A program made the translations under genes and the position numbers. From contig NZ_QORW01000013.1 of NCBI RefSeq assembly GCF_003574735.1, positions 86,139-150,138 of the forward strand: a stretch of DNA of 64,000 nt, given 5' to 3'. Shown here in pieces: positions 17,887 to 28,167 of this stretch. Source of the DNA: Dongia deserti. Lineage in GTDB: Bacteria > Pseudomonadota > Alphaproteobacteria > Dongiales > Dongiaceae. Each line of letters opens with the position of its first letter. Within the stretch, counting starts at the first letter, position 1. The notes beneath the pieces are model-generated. The model was not told the DNA's origin and searched no databases. It worked only from the letters and a program-made list of their open reading frames with translations.

Positions 17887-18330
17887 CTATTTCAAATCCA
17901 GGCGCTCCATAGCGCGGATCGACACTTTATAGACCTTGTTCTCACCGATGCGAGCCTTGATCACTTTGTCGAGGCGCTGGCGAATGAGCGGCTCTTCGAA
18001 GCCGCTTTGCTCCAACTGCTTGCGGCTGAGCAACTGATGAAGCTCCGTGGTGACGGCGTCGTAGACCTCCGGCAGCTTGTACCGGATCTGCTCTTCTTTG
18101 AGCGGATCATCGAACATCAGCACAATGCGGAAAAAGAACTGATAGGTCGGCTTGCCGTTACGCAGGACAGTGACGGGAATGGTGTCGAGCTCGAGTTGCG
18201 AGAGCTGAGGAATGGCAGGTCCAGCATCTTCGGCAGTCTCCGGCGCGCGGAAATAGAACCACCAAGCAGCAGCGGCGCCGCCACCGCCGAGCACCAGCAA
18301 CAATACGAAGACGATCAGGAGCTTCTTCAT
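17887..18330 (-). CDS. FliL-like single-pass membrane protein
   Basis: 147 residues: an N-terminal membrane anchor (KKLLIVFVLLLVLGGGGAAA) and a periplasmic domain. The end, with EVYDAVTTELHQLLSRKQLE and RLDKVIKARIGENKVYKVSI, resembles FliL-type basal-body-associated domains. No flagellar genes are adjacent, so a motor role is only a possibility. ATG at 18330; the frame to 18387 adds an arginine-rich stretch unlikely to be translated. It follows thiL on the same strand. Confidence 0.7.
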   Translation of the reverse strand: MKKLLIVFVLLLVLGGGGAAAAWWFYFRAPETAEDAGPAIPQLSQLELDTIPVTVLRNGKPTYQFFFRIVLMFDDPLKEEQIRYKLPEVYDAVTTELHQLLSRKQLEQSGFEEPLIRQRLDKVIKARIGENKVYKVSIRAMERLDLK

Positions 18331-18402
18331 CGCAGCGCCAGCGCGACTCCTTCCGATCCGCACACCCGGCGGAATCCTTAGGAACACTAACGCCCGGACT
18401 GG

Positions 18403-19401
18403 TTAAAAGTGGGTAAATCCTTGTTCTTTTAAGGTCAAAGGGTGCCCATCGCGGTCGATGAAGTGCATTGCTGATTGCGGTGAAAATACACCGATGTCGG
18501 TGATCCTGGTCTCCGCCTTCCTGGCGGCCTCGAACGCATCCGCTAGGTTGCTCGGCGGCACGGCCAGGAGGAGTTCGTAGTCATCCCCGCCCGTCACCAC
18601 CGAGGCGATCAGTGCCGGATCCGCGGCCACCAACTCGGCAACGGGTTCGGACAAGGGAACTGACGCGACCTCCACCGTCGCGCCACAGCAGGACGCCTCG
18701 CAGATGTGGGCAAGGTCGGCGGCAAGGCCGTCCGAGATGTCCATGCTGGCATGTGCCAGCCCCTGCTCCACCAGCATCCGGCCAAGCGCGAGGCGCGGCT
18801 CCGGCAATACGTACCGCTGAGCCAGGAAATGCCGCGCCGGCTCCGCGAGATCAGTCAGTTCGCCGCGATGGGCAGCAAGCCCGAAGATTCCATCGCCGAC
18901 CGTGCCGGTGACCAGGATGCGGTCACCGGGTCGGGCGCCGCTGCGGCGCAAGGTGCGGCCGGTCGGAACGGCACCGATTACCGTAGCGGTGAACGCCAGC
19001 GGGCCCGGCGTCGCCGTGGTATCGCCGCCCCACAATGCGATGCCGAACTCGGCCTGATCCTGCGCCAGCCCCTCCACGAACTTGGCGACCCAGGCTTCGT
19101 CGATCGCATCATCGAAGGCTGTGGTCATCAGGTAGCCGAGCGGCCGTGCGCCCTTGCCAGCGAGATCGGACAGGTTCACACGAAGCAGCTTGCGCGCGAC
19201 CAGATCAGGCGGGTCGCTGCGCAGGAAATGGACGCCGGCCGTGATCGCATCGGTCTTCAGCACCAGATCCATGCCGGGCGGCGGCGTGAAAGCGAACACG
19301 TCGTCCTGCAGGTCCACCGCACCCGGCGCCTGTGCCGCGAGCGGCGCGAAATGGCGCGCGATCAGTTCGAATTCGCCTGGCAGCTTGCCTTTGGCTGTCA
19401 C
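18403..19401 (-). CDS. thiL: thiamine-monophosphate kinase
   Basis: 332 residues of the PurM/ThiL fold, phosphorylating thiamine monophosphate to thiamine diphosphate. Visible motifs: GEFELIARHFAPLA, the DD pair in DLQDDVFAF, LKTDAITAGVHF, RKLLRVNLSDLAGKGARPLG, WGGDTTATPG, and MDISDGLAADLAHICEAS. I place the start at GTG 19401, 8 bases after the nusB stop; the frame open to 19641 lies inside nusB. Confidence 0.95.
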   Translation of the reverse strand: MTAKGKLPGEFELIARHFAPLAAQAPGAVDLQDDVFAFTPPPGMDLVLKTDAITAGVHFLRSDPPDLVARKLLRVNLSDLAGKGARPLGYLMTTAFDDAIDEAWVAKFVEGLAQDQAEFGIALWGGDTTATPGPLAFTATVIGAVPTGRTLRRSGARPGDRILVTGTVGDGIFGLAAHRGELTDLAEPARHFLAQRYVLPEPRLALGRMLVEQGLAHASMDISDGLAADLAHICEASCCGATVEVASVPLSEPVAELVAADPALIASVVTGGDDYELLLAVPPSNLADAFEAARKAETRITDIGVFSPQSAMHFIDRDGHPLTLKEQGFTHF

Positions 19402-19409
19402 GCGCCGGC

Positions 19410-19925
19410 TCAGTGATTGGCGGGGCCGCCAGCCCGCATTTCCGCCGGCCGCAGCTGCCGCGCGAGCTGATCCAGGATGCCGTTGACCAAACCAGTCTCC
19501 TTGGCGCCGAAGAAGGCATCGCATACGCCGACATATTCCGCGATCACCACGCGCGGCGGCACGTCCTCGCGATGCGCCAGCTCGAACGCGCCGCAACGCA
19601 GGATGGCACGCAAGGTCGCCTCGAGGCGCTCGACCGTCCAATCTTCCGTCAGGACGGCCGCGATCATGTCGTCCAGTTCCGCAACGTTGGCAGCAGCGCC
19701 CAGCACGACTGTAGTGAAGAGCTTCAGGTCCGCCGGCGGCAGCGCGATCTCATCCACCACGGCGCCCAGGCGATGATCGGCGAACTCCTTGATGATCGAT
19801 TCCGCGCGCGTGCCGGTCGCTTCCCATTGATACAGCGCCTGCACCGCCGCCAGTCGTGCATTGCTGCGGGTCAAGGCCAGGCGCTTGCCGCGCTCCGCAC
19901 GATCTTCGGGTGCCTTGCCCGCCAT
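19410..19925 (-). CDS. nusB: transcription antitermination protein NusB
   Basis: 171 residues, all-helical, with SNARLAAVQALYQWEATGTR and, at the C-terminus, PPRVVIAEYVGVCDAFFGAK and ETGLVNGILDQLARQL. It binds boxA RNA with NusE in rRNA antitermination. The ATG at 19925 shares one base with the ribH stop (TGATG), giving translational coupling. Confidence 0.96.
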   Translation of the reverse strand: MAGKAPEDRAERGKRLALTRSNARLAAVQALYQWEATGTRAESIIKEFADHRLGAVVDEIALPPADLKLFTTVVLGAAANVAELDDMIAAVLTEDWTVERLEATLRAILRCGAFELAHREDVPPRVVIAEYVGVCDAFFGAKETGLVNGILDQLARQLRPAEMRAGGPANH

Positions 19926-20383
19926 CACTCCAGCCCCCAGCGCCACTTGAGCGCGACCATGGCAAGGCACGCCTTCGCTGCGCCCCCGCCCTTATCCTGC
20001 TCCTCAGGCTTGGCGCGCGCCCACGCCTGATCCTCATCCTCGACGGTGATGATGCCGTTGCCGATCGCAAGGTCGTACAGGATCGTGAGATCGACCAGCC
20101 CGCGCGCGCTTTCCTGGCACACGGTGTCATAGTGCGTCGTCTCGCCGCGAATGACACAACCGATTGCGACGTAGCCGTCGAACAGGCGCTCGAGCCGCCC
20201 GGACTTGCCGGCTTCGTACGCGAACTTGATGGCGCCGGGAATCTCCAGCGCACCGGGCACCGTGACGATCTCGTAGGTGGCGCCCGCCTTGTCCAACACG
20301 CGCTTGGCGCCCTTCAACATTGCGTCGAGCAGGTCGTCGTAAAAGCGTGCTTCGACGATGAGGATATGCGGCTTGTCAGTCAT
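19925..20383 (-). CDS. ribH: 6,7-dimethyl-8-ribityllumazine synthase
   Basis: 152 residues. It condenses a ribityl-uracil and dihydroxybutanone phosphate in riboflavin synthesis. Motifs: [46 protein letters not shown] (with the catalytic His). Part of the rib operon with ribD and ribE upstream. No ribBA gene is in the operon here. Confidence 0.96.
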   Translation of the reverse strand: MTDKPHILIVEARFYDDLLDAMLKGAKRVLDKAGATYEIVTVPGALEIPGAIKFAYEAGKSGRLERLFDGYVAIGCVIRGETTHYDTVCQESARGLVDLTILYDLAIGNGIITVEDEDQAWARAKPEEQDKGGGAAKACLAMVALKWRWGLE

Positions 20384-20407
20384 GTCGGATTGCGTGTCCT
20401 TGGCCGA

Positions 20408-20998
20408 TCACAGGGCCGGCGCCAGCAGGCGCGCAACATATCGCGCGATCAGATCGATTTCCAGGTTGACCCGGTCGCCCTCGCGCGCCTGGCCCAGATT
20501 GGTCGCGGTCTGCGTGATCGGGATGATGTTGACCCCGAAACGCGTGCCATCGACTTCGTTGACGGTGAGCGAGATGCCATCTACCACGATCGAGCCCTTG
20601 GGCGCGATCATGCGCGCCATCTCGGCCGGCGCCTCGATCACCATGCGCTGGCTGCCACCATCCGGCTTGATGGAGACCAACCGCCCGACGCCATCGACGT
20701 GGCCGGAGACCAGATGGCCGCCCAACTCGTCGCCCAGCTTCAGCGCCCGCTCCAGGTTGATCGGGAGGCCCGCCTTCCAGTCCGCCATGGTGGTCTTGTC
20801 GAGCGTCTCGCGGCTGGCCTCGAATGCCATCCAGCCTGGCCCCTTCTCAACCACGGACAGGCAGCACCCATTGCACGCGATGGACGCGCCGAGCGGGATT
20901 GTTCCTGTGTCATAGGCGGTCGCGATCTCCAACCGCGTGGTCGGGCCGAATGAGATCGTCTTGACTTTGCCGAGGTCGGTGATGATGCCGGTGAACAT
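20408..20998 (-). CDS. ribE: riboflavin synthase
   Basis: 196 residues, two lumazine-binding barrels in tandem: MFTGIITDLGKVKTISFG, IACNGCCLSVVEK in repeat 1 and HLVSGHVDGVGRLV with VVDGISLTVNEVDG in repeat 2. It forms riboflavin by dismutation of the RibH product. I start at the canonical MFTGI ATG (20998); three extra codons precede it in frame. Confidence 0.96.
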   Translation of the reverse strand: MFTGIITDLGKVKTISFGPTTRLEIATAYDTGTIPLGASIACNGCCLSVVEKGPGWMAFEASRETLDKTTMADWKAGLPINLERALKLGDELGGHLVSGHVDGVGRLVSIKPDGGSQRMVIEAPAEMARMIAPKGSIVVDGISLTVNEVDGTRFGVNIIPITQTATNLGQAREGDRVNLEIDLIARYVARLLAPAL

Positions 20999-21038
20999 GC
21001 TCGCCATAAAAAGTTAACGCCGCGAATTGGGCGCCAAT

Positions 21039-22136
21039 CTAGGCAGCCCGACCGTAGAGTTCCAGCACATCATTCCCGAGCGTCCGGCGGCCGACGCAAC
21101 GCAGCCCGACGCTCCCTGCAAGGCGGTCCACCGCCAGCGGCGCGATCCCCGGCAGTCCATCCCCGCCGATGACGATCGGAGCCCGGAACCAGTAGAGACG
21201 GTCCACCAATCCGGCGCTCAGAAGAGCGGTGGCCAGGGTTGCGCCACCCTCGACGAGAACGCGCGTCAGGCCGGCTTTTCCCAATTCCTGGAAGACAGCC
21301 GGCAGCCAACGATCAGCGTCCTGATTTGCTGCAATTTCAATATGCTGCGCCGCTTTCTTCGAGGCATCTGTGGGGCCCGCTCCAACAACCCAGGTAGGGG
21401 GGGCTTCGGTCATGACCTTGGCGCTGGCTGGAACCCGCCCACGCCGATCGAACACCAGCCGCACCGGCGAGCGATGCTCCAGCCCCTTGAGGCGGCAGGT
21501 CAGCTCCGGATCGTCGGCCAGAACCGTCCCGGAACCGACCGCAATAGCATCGTGGGTGGCGCGAAGCCGGTGGCCGAACGCCCGCGCCTCCTCGCCGGTG
21601 ATCCAGCGGCTCTCGCCCGCCCGGGTGGCAATGCGCCCGTCCAGCGAGGTGGCGAGCTTCAGGACCACGAATGGGCGGCCCGTGGTGACACGCGTCAGGA
21701 ATCCGACGTTGAGTTCCCTGGCCCCCTCGGCCAACACACCTGTCTCAACCGCGATGCCAGCCTGTTTCAGCGCGGCGAGCCCGCGCCCAGAGACGCGGAG
21801 GTCGGGATCTTCCAGCGCCGTCACGCAGCGTGCGATGCCGGCTGCAACAAGCGCCTCGGCGCAGGGCGGCGTCTTGCCGTGATGGGCGCAGGGCTCGAGC
21901 GTCACATAGGCTGTGCCGCCCCTGCCCCGCTCGCCGGCCATCTTCAGTGCTTCGGTCTCGGCGTGAGGGCGCCCGCCTGGCTGCGTCCAGCCCCGCCCGA
22001 CGACATGGCCGGCCTTGTCGACGATCACGCAGCCGACGGCGGGATTGGGCCAGACCTGCCCCAGGTTGCGCGCCGCCAGCGACAAGGCAGCGGCCATATG
22101 TTCGAGATCGACGGCCCTTTGCTCAGTCTTCGTCAC
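21039..22136 (-). CDS. ribD: bifunctional riboflavin deaminase/reductase RibD
   Basis: 365 residues. The N-terminal deaminase has the zinc motif HAETEAL and the paired [11 protein letters not shown]. The C-terminal reductase has [34 protein letters not shown] and the [16 protein letters not shown] motif. The chosen start is GTG 22136, overlapping the nrdR end by 14 bases; an in-frame ATG at 22097 is an alternative. It sits 40 bases upstream of ribE. Confidence 0.94.
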   Translation of the reverse strand: MTKTEQRAVDLEHMAAALSLAARNLGQVWPNPAVGCVIVDKAGHVVGRGWTQPGGRPHAETEALKMAGERGRGGTAYVTLEPCAHHGKTPPCAEALVAAGIARCVTALEDPDLRVSGRGLAALKQAGIAVETGVLAEGARELNVGFLTRVTTGRPFVVLKLATSLDGRIATRAGESRWITGEEARAFGHRLRATHDAIAVGSGTVLADDPELTCRLKGLEHRSPVRLVFDRRGRVPASAKVMTEAPPTWVVGAGPTDASKKAAQHIEIAANQDADRWLPAVFQELGKAGLTRVLVEGGATLATALLSAGLVDRLYWFRAPIVIGGDGLPGIAPLAVDRLAGSVGLRCVGRRTLGNDVLELYGRAA

Positions 22137-22581
22137 TGCCAAGCTTGCCGATGAAGGTCTCGAAGTCCTTCGCCTCGCGGAAGTTGCGATAGACCGAGGC
22201 GAAGCGGACGTAGGCGACCTTGTCCAACGTGGCGAGCGCATCCATCACCGCTTCGCCGATATGGGTGGTCGGGATCTCAGTCTCGCCCGAGCTTTCGAGA
22301 CGCCGCACGATACCGTTCACGACACGCTCCAGCCGGTCCTGGTCCACTGGCCGCTTGCGCAGCGAGATCTGCATCGAGCGCAGCAGCTTCTCGCGATCGA
22401 ACGGCTCGCGTGCGCCGTTACTCTTCACAACGACCAGCTCGCGCAGCTGCACGCGTTCGAAGGTCGTGAAGCGCGCACCGCAATTGGTGCATTGCCGCCG
22501 CCTGCGGATGGCAGAGTTGTCGTCCGTCGGTCGAGAGTCTTTGACCTGTGTATCCTCGTTTCCGCAAAACGGACAGCGCAT
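22123..22581 (-). CDS. nrdR: transcriptional repressor NrdR
   Basis: 152 residues: zinc ribbon ([15 protein letters not shown] ... QCTNCGARF) and ATP-cone ([20 protein letters not shown]). It represses ribonucleotide-reductase genes in response to dATP/ATP. It heads the rib run, 24 bases after glyA. Confidence 0.97.
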   Translation of the reverse strand: MRCPFCGNEDTQVKDSRPTDDNSAIRRRRQCTNCGARFTTFERVQLRELVVVKSNGAREPFDREKLLRSMQISLRKRPVDQDRLERVVNGIVRRLESSGETEIPTTHIGEAVMDALATLDKVAYVRFASVYRNFREAKDFETFIGKLGSDED

Positions 22582-22605
22582 TCACGTCCCCCAAAAGCCT
22601 CGTCT

Positions 22606-23901
22606 TCAGCCCCCGTAGATCGGGAACCTCTTGCACAAGGCGCGCACTTCCTCGCGCACCTCGTGTTCAATCTTGCTGTTGTCGCCACGGTTCGCGGCCA
22701 AGCCGTCCAGCACGCGCACGATCATCTGCCCCACGTGCTTGAACTCCTTCGGCCCGAAGCCGCGGCTGGTCGCAGCGGGCGTGCCCAAGCGGATGCCGGA
22801 GGTGATCGCCGGCTTCTCCGGATCGAACGGAATGCCGTTCTTGTTGCAGGTGATGCCTGCCTGCTCGAGGCTGTGCTCGGAATCCTTGCCGGTCAGCTTC
22901 TTCGGCCGCAGGTCCACCAGCATCAGGTGGTTATCGGTGCCGCCGGTGGTGATCGCGAGGCCGCCCTGCACCAGCGCGTCCGCCAGCACCTTCGCATTCT
23001 CGACGACGGTCTGCGCGTAGACCTTGAATTCCGGGCGCAGCGCTTCGCCGAAGGACACGGCCTTGGCCGCGATCACATGCATCAGCGGCCCGCCTTGCAG
23101 CCCCGGGAAAACGGCGGAGTTGATCTTCTTGCCGATCCCCTCGTCGTTGCTGAGGATCATGCCGCCGCGCGGCCCGCGCAACGTCTTGTGCGTCGTCGTG
23201 GTGACGACGTGCGCATAGGGAAGCGGGCTCGGATGCACGCCGCCGGCGACGAGGCCGGCGAAGTGCGCCATGTCCACCATGAAATAGGCGCCGACGGAAT
23301 CCGCGATCTCGCGGAAGCGCTTGAAGTCCCAGAAGCGCGGGTAGGCGGAGCCGCCCGCCAGGATCAGCTTCGGCTTATGCTCCTTGGCGAGCTCCGCGAC
23401 CTGCTCCATGTCGAGCTGCTGGTCCTGCGTCCGCACCGTGTAGGGAATGGGCTTGAACCACTTGCCTGACTGGTTGACCGGCGAGCCATGTGTCAGGTGA
23501 CCACCTGCTGCCAGATTAAGCCCGAGGAAGCTGTCGCCCGGCTGCAGCAGCGCGAAGAACACCGCCTGGTTGGCTTGCGCGCCGGAATGCGGCTGCACGT
23601 TGGCGAAGGCGCACTCGAACAGCTTCTTCGCGCGGTCGATCGCGATCGCCTCCGCGACGTCGACGAATTCGCAGCCACCGTAGTAGCGCCGGCCGGGATA
23701 CCCCTCGGCATATTTGTTGGTGAGGACCGAGCCCTGCGCCTCGAGCACCGCGCGCGAGACGATGTTCTCCGACGCGATCAGCTCGATCTGATCCTGCTGT
23801 CGATAGAGCTCCTTGCCGATCGCGCTGAACACGTCGGGGTCGCGCTCAGCCAGGCCAGCCGTGAAGAAACCGGGCATCGGGGTATAGGTCGCATTCGTCA
23901 T
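22606..23901 (-). CDS. glyA: serine hydroxymethyltransferase
   Basis: 431-residue PLP enzyme converting serine and tetrahydrofolate to glycine and methylene-tetrahydrofolate. Motifs: [38 protein letters not shown], and the PLP lysine in [18 protein letters not shown]. It is upstream of nrdR in the common glyA-nrdR-rib arrangement. Confidence 0.98.
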   Translation of the reverse strand: MTNATYTPMPGFFTAGLAERDPDVFSAIGKELYRQQDQIELIASENIVSRAVLEAQGSVLTNKYAEGYPGRRYYGGCEFVDVAEAIAIDRAKKLFECAFANVQPHSGAQANQAVFFALLQPGDSFLGLNLAAGGHLTHGSPVNQSGKWFKPIPYTVRTQDQQLDMEQVAELAKEHKPKLILAGGSAYPRFWDFKRFREIADSVGAYFMVDMAHFAGLVAGGVHPSPLPYAHVVTTTTHKTLRGPRGGMILSNDEGIGKKINSAVFPGLQGGPLMHVIAAKAVSFGEALRPEFKVYAQTVVENAKVLADALVQGGLAITTGGTDNHLMLVDLRPKKLTGKDSEHSLEQAGITCNKNGIPFDPEKPAITSGIRLGTPAATSRGFGPKEFKHVGQMIVRVLDGLAANRGDNSKIEHEVREEVRALCKRFPIYGG

Positions 23902-23934
23902 GTCGCTAGGTCCTTTGTCGCAGGCGAGCCGGGC

Positions 23935-24378
23935 TCATCGGCCCAGCTTGGCGACGCGATTTTCGTGACGGCCCCCCTCGAAATCTGTCGTCAAAAACAC
24001 CCTGAGGCAATCCTTTGCGACATCGGCGCCGGTGATGCGGGCGCCCATGCACAGCACGTTCGCGTCGTTGTGCTGACGGGTCAGGCGAGCGGTCGTCGCG
24101 TCGTGGACCACGGCGGCACGCAGATGGCGGTGGCGGTTTGCCGCCATGGAGATGCCGATGCCGGTTCCGCAGACCAGCACGCCCTTGCTGGCCCTCCCCT
24201 CCTTGATGGCGGCGGCCAGGCGATCGGCGAAATCCGGGTAATCGACCGAGCCGACGGAATCGGTCCCAAGGTCCAGGGCCTCAAAACCGAGGGCCTCGAG
24301 TTGCTGCTTCAGTTCGACCTTCAGCTGAAAGCCGGCATGGTCGCTGGCGATGACGACGGCTTGCTTGGTTTCGGGCAT
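23935..24378 (-). CDS. rpiB: ribose-5-phosphate isomerase B
   Basis: 147 residues. IASDHAGFQLKVELK opens the active site and LVCGTGIGISMAANR carries the catalytic Cys70 and the GTGIG phosphate loop. It interconverts ribose 5-phosphate and ribulose 5-phosphate. It precedes glyA by 33 bases. Confidence 0.96.
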   Translation of the reverse strand: MPETKQAVVIASDHAGFQLKVELKQQLEALGFEALDLGTDSVGSVDYPDFADRLAAAIKEGRASKGVLVCGTGIGISMAANRHRHLRAAVVHDATTARLTRQHNDANVLCMGARITGADVAKDCLRVFLTTDFEGGRHENRVAKLGR

Positions 24379-24473
24379 GACTAGATTCCGGCAAATGGTC
24401 TCCGGTTACGCGAGCGCGATACAATATCTCCGGTCCCCCGCCCCGCCAACCACAATCTATCGTCAAATCAAAA

Positions 24474-24497
24474 GGCCCGGGCATCGCCGCCCGGGCC
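24474..24497 (-). terminator. intrinsic terminator of the first Liv-type binding protein gene
   Basis: A perfect 9-bp stem (GGCCCGGGC with GCCCGGGCC, 6-base loop) is followed on the minus strand by TTTTG. It differs by one loop base from the terminator at 28385-28408 after the paralogous gene. Confidence 0.85.
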
Positions 24498-24522
24498 CTA
24501 CAAAACGGCGGTAAATGACCAG

Positions 24523-25671
24523 TCAGGGTTCTTCAAAAAACTCACCGCCGGACCAGACATACCAAGCATAGCGGGGATTCTTCAGGTCGCCCTTGGCATC
24601 CCAGTCCAGGTCACCGAGGACAGTGGGAATTGTATTGGCATGCAGCGCCGCCGCGATGTCCGAACCGATTGTGGACTTGGCAATCTCGGCACCTGCGGCC
24701 CAAGCCTGCACAGCGGCATAGGCATTTAGGGCATAGCCCTCGGGCTCAGAGCCGTGGGCCCGGAAGTTCGCGACCACGGTCCTGGCGCCTGGGAGATCCG
24801 CCAGCGATGCCGCATCCGTGAAGCGCACGCCCTTGCCAGACGAACCGGCAATCCGCCAGAACTCCGACGTATTGAGTGCATCGACCGACGCGAACTCTCC
24901 ATTGAAGCCCTGCTCACGTGCTTGCCGCACGATCAGGGCAACGTCGTTGTGATAGCCGCCGATGTAGACGGCGTCGATATTCGAGTTCTTCAACTTGGCA
25001 ATCAGCGCAGAGAAATCCGCTTGCTTCTGAGCATAGGTGTCTCGCAGCGCCGCTTTCAGGCCGGCCGCCTCCATCGCCCTTAGCGCTTCGTCGGCGACTT
25101 CCCGGCCGTAGGCAGATCGATCGTGAAGGATGGCGACGTTCTTCCCAGCGTATTTGGTCGCCAGCCATGCCCCTGCAAATGTGCCTTGCCGGTCGTCGCG
25201 GCCCGTGGTGCGGAACAGCGTCTGAACGCCATCTGCCGCGGCCATCTCCGTGAGTTTCGGATTGGTCGAGGCCGGCGTGATCTGGACAATGCCTTCCTCG
25301 GCATAGATCTCCGACGCCGGGATGGACGAACCCGAGCAGAAGTGGCCGGCGACGAACACCACGCCCTTGTTGACGAGGTTATTGGCGACACGCACGGCAC
25401 GAGGCGGATCGCACTGATCGTCGCCAATGACCAAGCGCACCTGCTTCCCGAGCACGCCGCCTTGCGCATTCAGATCAGCGACCGCCTGTTGCGCGCCACG
25501 CCTCAGCTGCTCGCCGAAAGGCTTCAGGGCGCCGCTCATCGGTCCCGCAACGCCAATCACGATTTCGTCGGCTGGCGCTTGCGGTTGTTTGGATGTGGAC
25601 GAGCCATTCGTGCATGCGGACAGCAGTGCGGCGCCCAGAACGCACGCACTTCGGAATACCCCAAGCCTCAT
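24523..25671 (-). CDS. branched-chain amino-acid ABC binding lipoprotein (LivK-like, paralog 1)
   Basis: 382 residues. The signal peptide ends in lipobox LLSAC (Cys20), so it is a lipoprotein, unlike its paralog at 28.4 kb. The type I periplasmic fold shows IGVAGPMSGALKPFGEQLRR, GHFCSGSSIPASEIYAEEGI and QITPASTNPKLTE. It has its own terminator and no adjacent permease, so it may feed the Liv importer about 5 kb away. The ATG at 25671 gives the signal peptide; the frame to 25719 adds 16 residues without merit. Ligand unknown. Confidence 0.92.
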   Translation of the reverse strand: MRLGVFRSACVLGAALLSACTNGSSTSKQPQAPADEIVIGVAGPMSGALKPFGEQLRRGAQQAVADLNAQGGVLGKQVRLVIGDDQCDPPRAVRVANNLVNKGVVFVAGHFCSGSSIPASEIYAEEGIVQITPASTNPKLTEMAAADGVQTLFRTTGRDDRQGTFAGAWLATKYAGKNVAILHDRSAYGREVADEALRAMEAAGLKAALRDTYAQKQADFSALIAKLKNSNIDAVYIGGYHNDVALIVRQAREQGFNGEFASVDALNTSEFWRIAGSSGKGVRFTDAASLADLPGARTVVANFRAHGSEPEGYALNAYAAVQAWAAGAEIAKSTIGSDIAAALHANTIPTVLGDLDWDAKGDLKNPRYAWYVWSGGEFFEEP

Positions 25672-25760
25672 ATGAAATCCCTCTCCTATTAAGCGACAAT
25701 CACAACGCGCACTGACCATATTAGAAGACGCTCTAAAATGGTAGCCACATGCAAAAACAA

Positions 25761-25778
25761 GGGCCCGAAAAAGGGCCC
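25761..25778 (-). terminator. intrinsic terminator downstream of the Kef-type gene
   Basis: GGGCCC-GAAAAA-GGGCCC forms a 6-bp stem and is followed on the minus strand by TTGTTTTTG, 40 bases after the antiporter stop. Confidence 0.7.
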
Positions 25779-25818
25779 GCAGAAGCCGCCCAGCCTCGCA
25801 CCTGCACGCTTGGGCAGA

Positions 25819-27588
25819 CTATCGCACCTCCATTGGTGAGCCGGTTGCTTCATGGGCGCTTTGATCTGACGTGGATCTGTGGCTCGCAGAGCCTCCTCTC
25901 AGTATGTGATCCGAAATGCCACGCGCGATTTCGCGCTCGCCCATGATGATGCGGTTCGCGCCCAGCTTCCTGAGATAATCCACTTCGGCATCGGAATGAG
26001 CACGCGCGATGATATCCAGATCTGGATTGGCCGCGCGAGCACGTTCGATCAGATTCCCGCTCTCGAACGGGTTAGGAATTGCGCTGATAAGGATCCGCGC
26101 CGCTGAAACATTGGCGGCCGCAAGCATCTCCTCCTGCGCAGCGTTTCCCTGGATCACTTCGATGCCTCGTTCACGCAGTTCGTCGATGATCGCCTGGCGC
26201 TCTTCAATCACCAGATAGGGCAAATTCATCTGGCTCAAGGTTTGCGCCACCAAAGTCCCGACCCGTCCGTGTCCGACCAGTACGGCGTGATCGGTTAGGG
26301 TAGCAGTTGGTAGCTCCGGCGCTTCCTCCTGGCTTGCCATCTGCTCGCCGCCAGCTTGATCACCTCTCGCGAGCCGGGGAGAAAGCCGGCGCATTGCGGC
26401 AAACAGGAGAGGATTCAGCAAAATGGACAACATCGCGCCGGCGAGGATGAGGTCCCGTCCGGCCTCAGGCAACAACCCGAGGTTTATGCCGAGTCCTGCA
26501 ACGATGAACGAGAATTCGCCGATCTGTGACAAGCTCACCGCAAGCAACAAGGCCTTCGGGGGCTCGTGACCATAGATTCGCGCGATAGCAAACACGACCG
26601 CCGCGTTGCCTCCGACAATGATCATCAAGGTAATTGCAACAAGGATCGGCTGGCTGATCAGAACCATCGGGTCGAACAGCATTCCGACTGACACAAAGAA
26701 CAGAACGGCAAACGCATCCCGCAGCGGCAGCGTCTCTTGAGCAGCGCTTTGGCTCAGCTGGGATTCCGACAAGATCATGCCTGCGAAGAACGCGCCCAGG
26801 GCGAACGAGACGCCGAAGAGTTCGGCGGCTCCAAAGGCAACCCCAAGCGCCATGGCGAGAACTGCGAGCCGAAACAGCTCACGAGATCCCGTATGGGCAA
26901 CATAATGCAGGACCCATGGAATGACACGCCTGCCGACAAGGATCATCAAGGCAACGAATGCGGCAAGCTTGAACGCCGTAAGGCCAAGCGCTTCAGTAAG
27001 CGTCTGGGGCTCTAGGAAGGCGAACGCGCCAGCGGAAACGGCAGCAGACTGATCTATGTTTCCTTCAACCAGGCTTGAAATGGTGGGCAGCAGAACGAGC
27101 GCGAGGATCATCGCAATGTCCTGGACGATGAGCCAACCGACAGCAATGCGCCCCGTGTCGGATTGCAGCTGGTGCTTGTCCTGCAGCGTCCTCAAGACAA
27201 CGACAGTGCTCGCGACCGAAAGCGCCAGGCCGAAGATCAATCCGGCCTCGATTGACCAATCGACGAGTTGTGAGAACGCCAGCCCGAGCGCGGTTACGAC
27301 GGCGATTTGGACAAGCGCACCGGGAATCGCGATTCTTCTGACCGAAAGGAGTTCTTCGAGAGAGAAATGCAGCCCTATGCCGAACATCAGCAGGATCACG
27401 CCAACCTCTGCCAGCTGGCGTGCCAAACCCTGGTCTGCCACAAAGCCGGGCGTGAAGGGTCCGATGATGACGCCGGCCACAAGATAGCCCACAAGAGGCG
27501 ACAGACGCAGGCGGTTCGCCAAGGTGCCCAGAATGAAGGCGAGTCCCAAGCCGGCAACCAGCATTGCGATGAGCGGGGTATGCGTCAT
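25819..27588 (-). CDS. CPA2 cation:proton antiporter with RCK domain (KefB/YbaL type)
   Basis: 589 residues. About 12 membrane helices (for example SPLVGYLVAGVIIGPFTPGF and FGIGLHFSLEELLSVRR) form the Na+/H+-exchanger domain. A C-terminal RCK/TrkA-N domain from about residue 432 has the GHGRVG dinucleotide loop. It probably moves K+ or Na+ against H+. It is followed at the 5' side by a universal stress gene 42 bases away on the same strand, suggesting a stress operon inserted between two Liv binding-protein genes. Confidence 0.9.
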   Translation of the reverse strand: MTHTPLIAMLVAGLGLAFILGTLANRLRLSPLVGYLVAGVIIGPFTPGFVADQGLARQLAEVGVILLMFGIGLHFSLEELLSVRRIAIPGALVQIAVVTALGLAFSQLVDWSIEAGLIFGLALSVASTVVVLRTLQDKHQLQSDTGRIAVGWLIVQDIAMILALVLLPTISSLVEGNIDQSAAVSAGAFAFLEPQTLTEALGLTAFKLAAFVALMILVGRRVIPWVLHYVAHTGSRELFRLAVLAMALGVAFGAAELFGVSFALGAFFAGMILSESQLSQSAAQETLPLRDAFAVLFFVSVGMLFDPMVLISQPILVAITLMIIVGGNAAVVFAIARIYGHEPPKALLLAVSLSQIGEFSFIVAGLGINLGLLPEAGRDLILAGAMLSILLNPLLFAAMRRLSPRLARGDQAGGEQMASQEEAPELPTATLTDHAVLVGHGRVGTLVAQTLSQMNLPYLVIEERQAIIDELRERGIEVIQGNAAQEEMLAAANVSAARILISAIPNPFESGNLIERARAANPDLDIIARAHSDAEVDYLRKLGANRIIMGEREIARGISDHILRGGSASHRSTSDQSAHEATGSPMEVR

Positions 27589-27630
27589 GTCTCCATCTGC
27601 TCTCGAAGCATGCTGCCAAAGCGTCAGCGA

Positions 27631-28167
27631 CTATGACAGATCTTTGCAAAAGAGAAACTGCCGTCGAGGCCGTTCATCCCTTGGATGCAGGTTGACAGCC
27701 CGCAACAGTTGCACTTCCTCGTCCTGTTGTGGACGAATTGGAGCCGCATCCTCGCGCAAGCGGCGAACCATCAGCACTGGGCAATTCGCTCTTGCGATGA
27801 GTTCTCTCGCGACCGAGCCGCGTAGTGCTCTTATCATCGATGATCTGTCGCTGACTCCTGCCACGATAAGATCGACATTGTGTGCGTCGGCGTAGCTGAT
27901 GATACTCTCCGCTACGTCTATGGCATTCCAAGTCTCGCTCTTGACCTTGAGCACCCCAGCCCATTTTGCATGGCAGACTGCTTCATCTAGAACGCGATTT
28001 ATGTGCTCCTGCGGCCATCGAGTGATGACCGCCCGACCTGGCACGATGGGGTTGACCATGCAGATGCTCAGCTCAGCACCCGATTGAACTGCCAGGTCGA
28101 ACGCTGCTCGAGTGCCTTTGATTGAGGGCTCTTGCCCGTCGATTCCACAAAGGATCCGGAAAGCCAT
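27631..28167 (-). CDS. universal stress protein (UspA family)
   Basis: 178 residues, one Usp domain. ILCGIDGQEPS opens the fold, and VDLIVAGVSDRSSMIRALRG with SVARELIARANCPVLMVRR matches the UspA end, with a modified G-x-x-x9-G-S nucleotide-binding motif. The last about 30 residues are a charged extension. Likely cotranscribed with the downstream Kef-type antiporter. Confidence 0.88.
   Translation of the reverse strand: MAFRILCGIDGQEPSIKGTRAAFDLAVQSGAELSICMVNPIVPGRAVITRWPQEHINRVLDEAVCHAKWAGVLKVKSETWNAIDVAESIISYADAHNVDLIVAGVSDRSSMIRALRGSVARELIARANCPVLMVRRLREDAAPIRPQQDEEVQLLRAVNLHPRDERPRRQFLFCKDLS

Noticed and set aside
19402..19641. Upstream extension of thiL
   Set aside because: It overlaps nusB in another frame and has no ThiL-like sequence.
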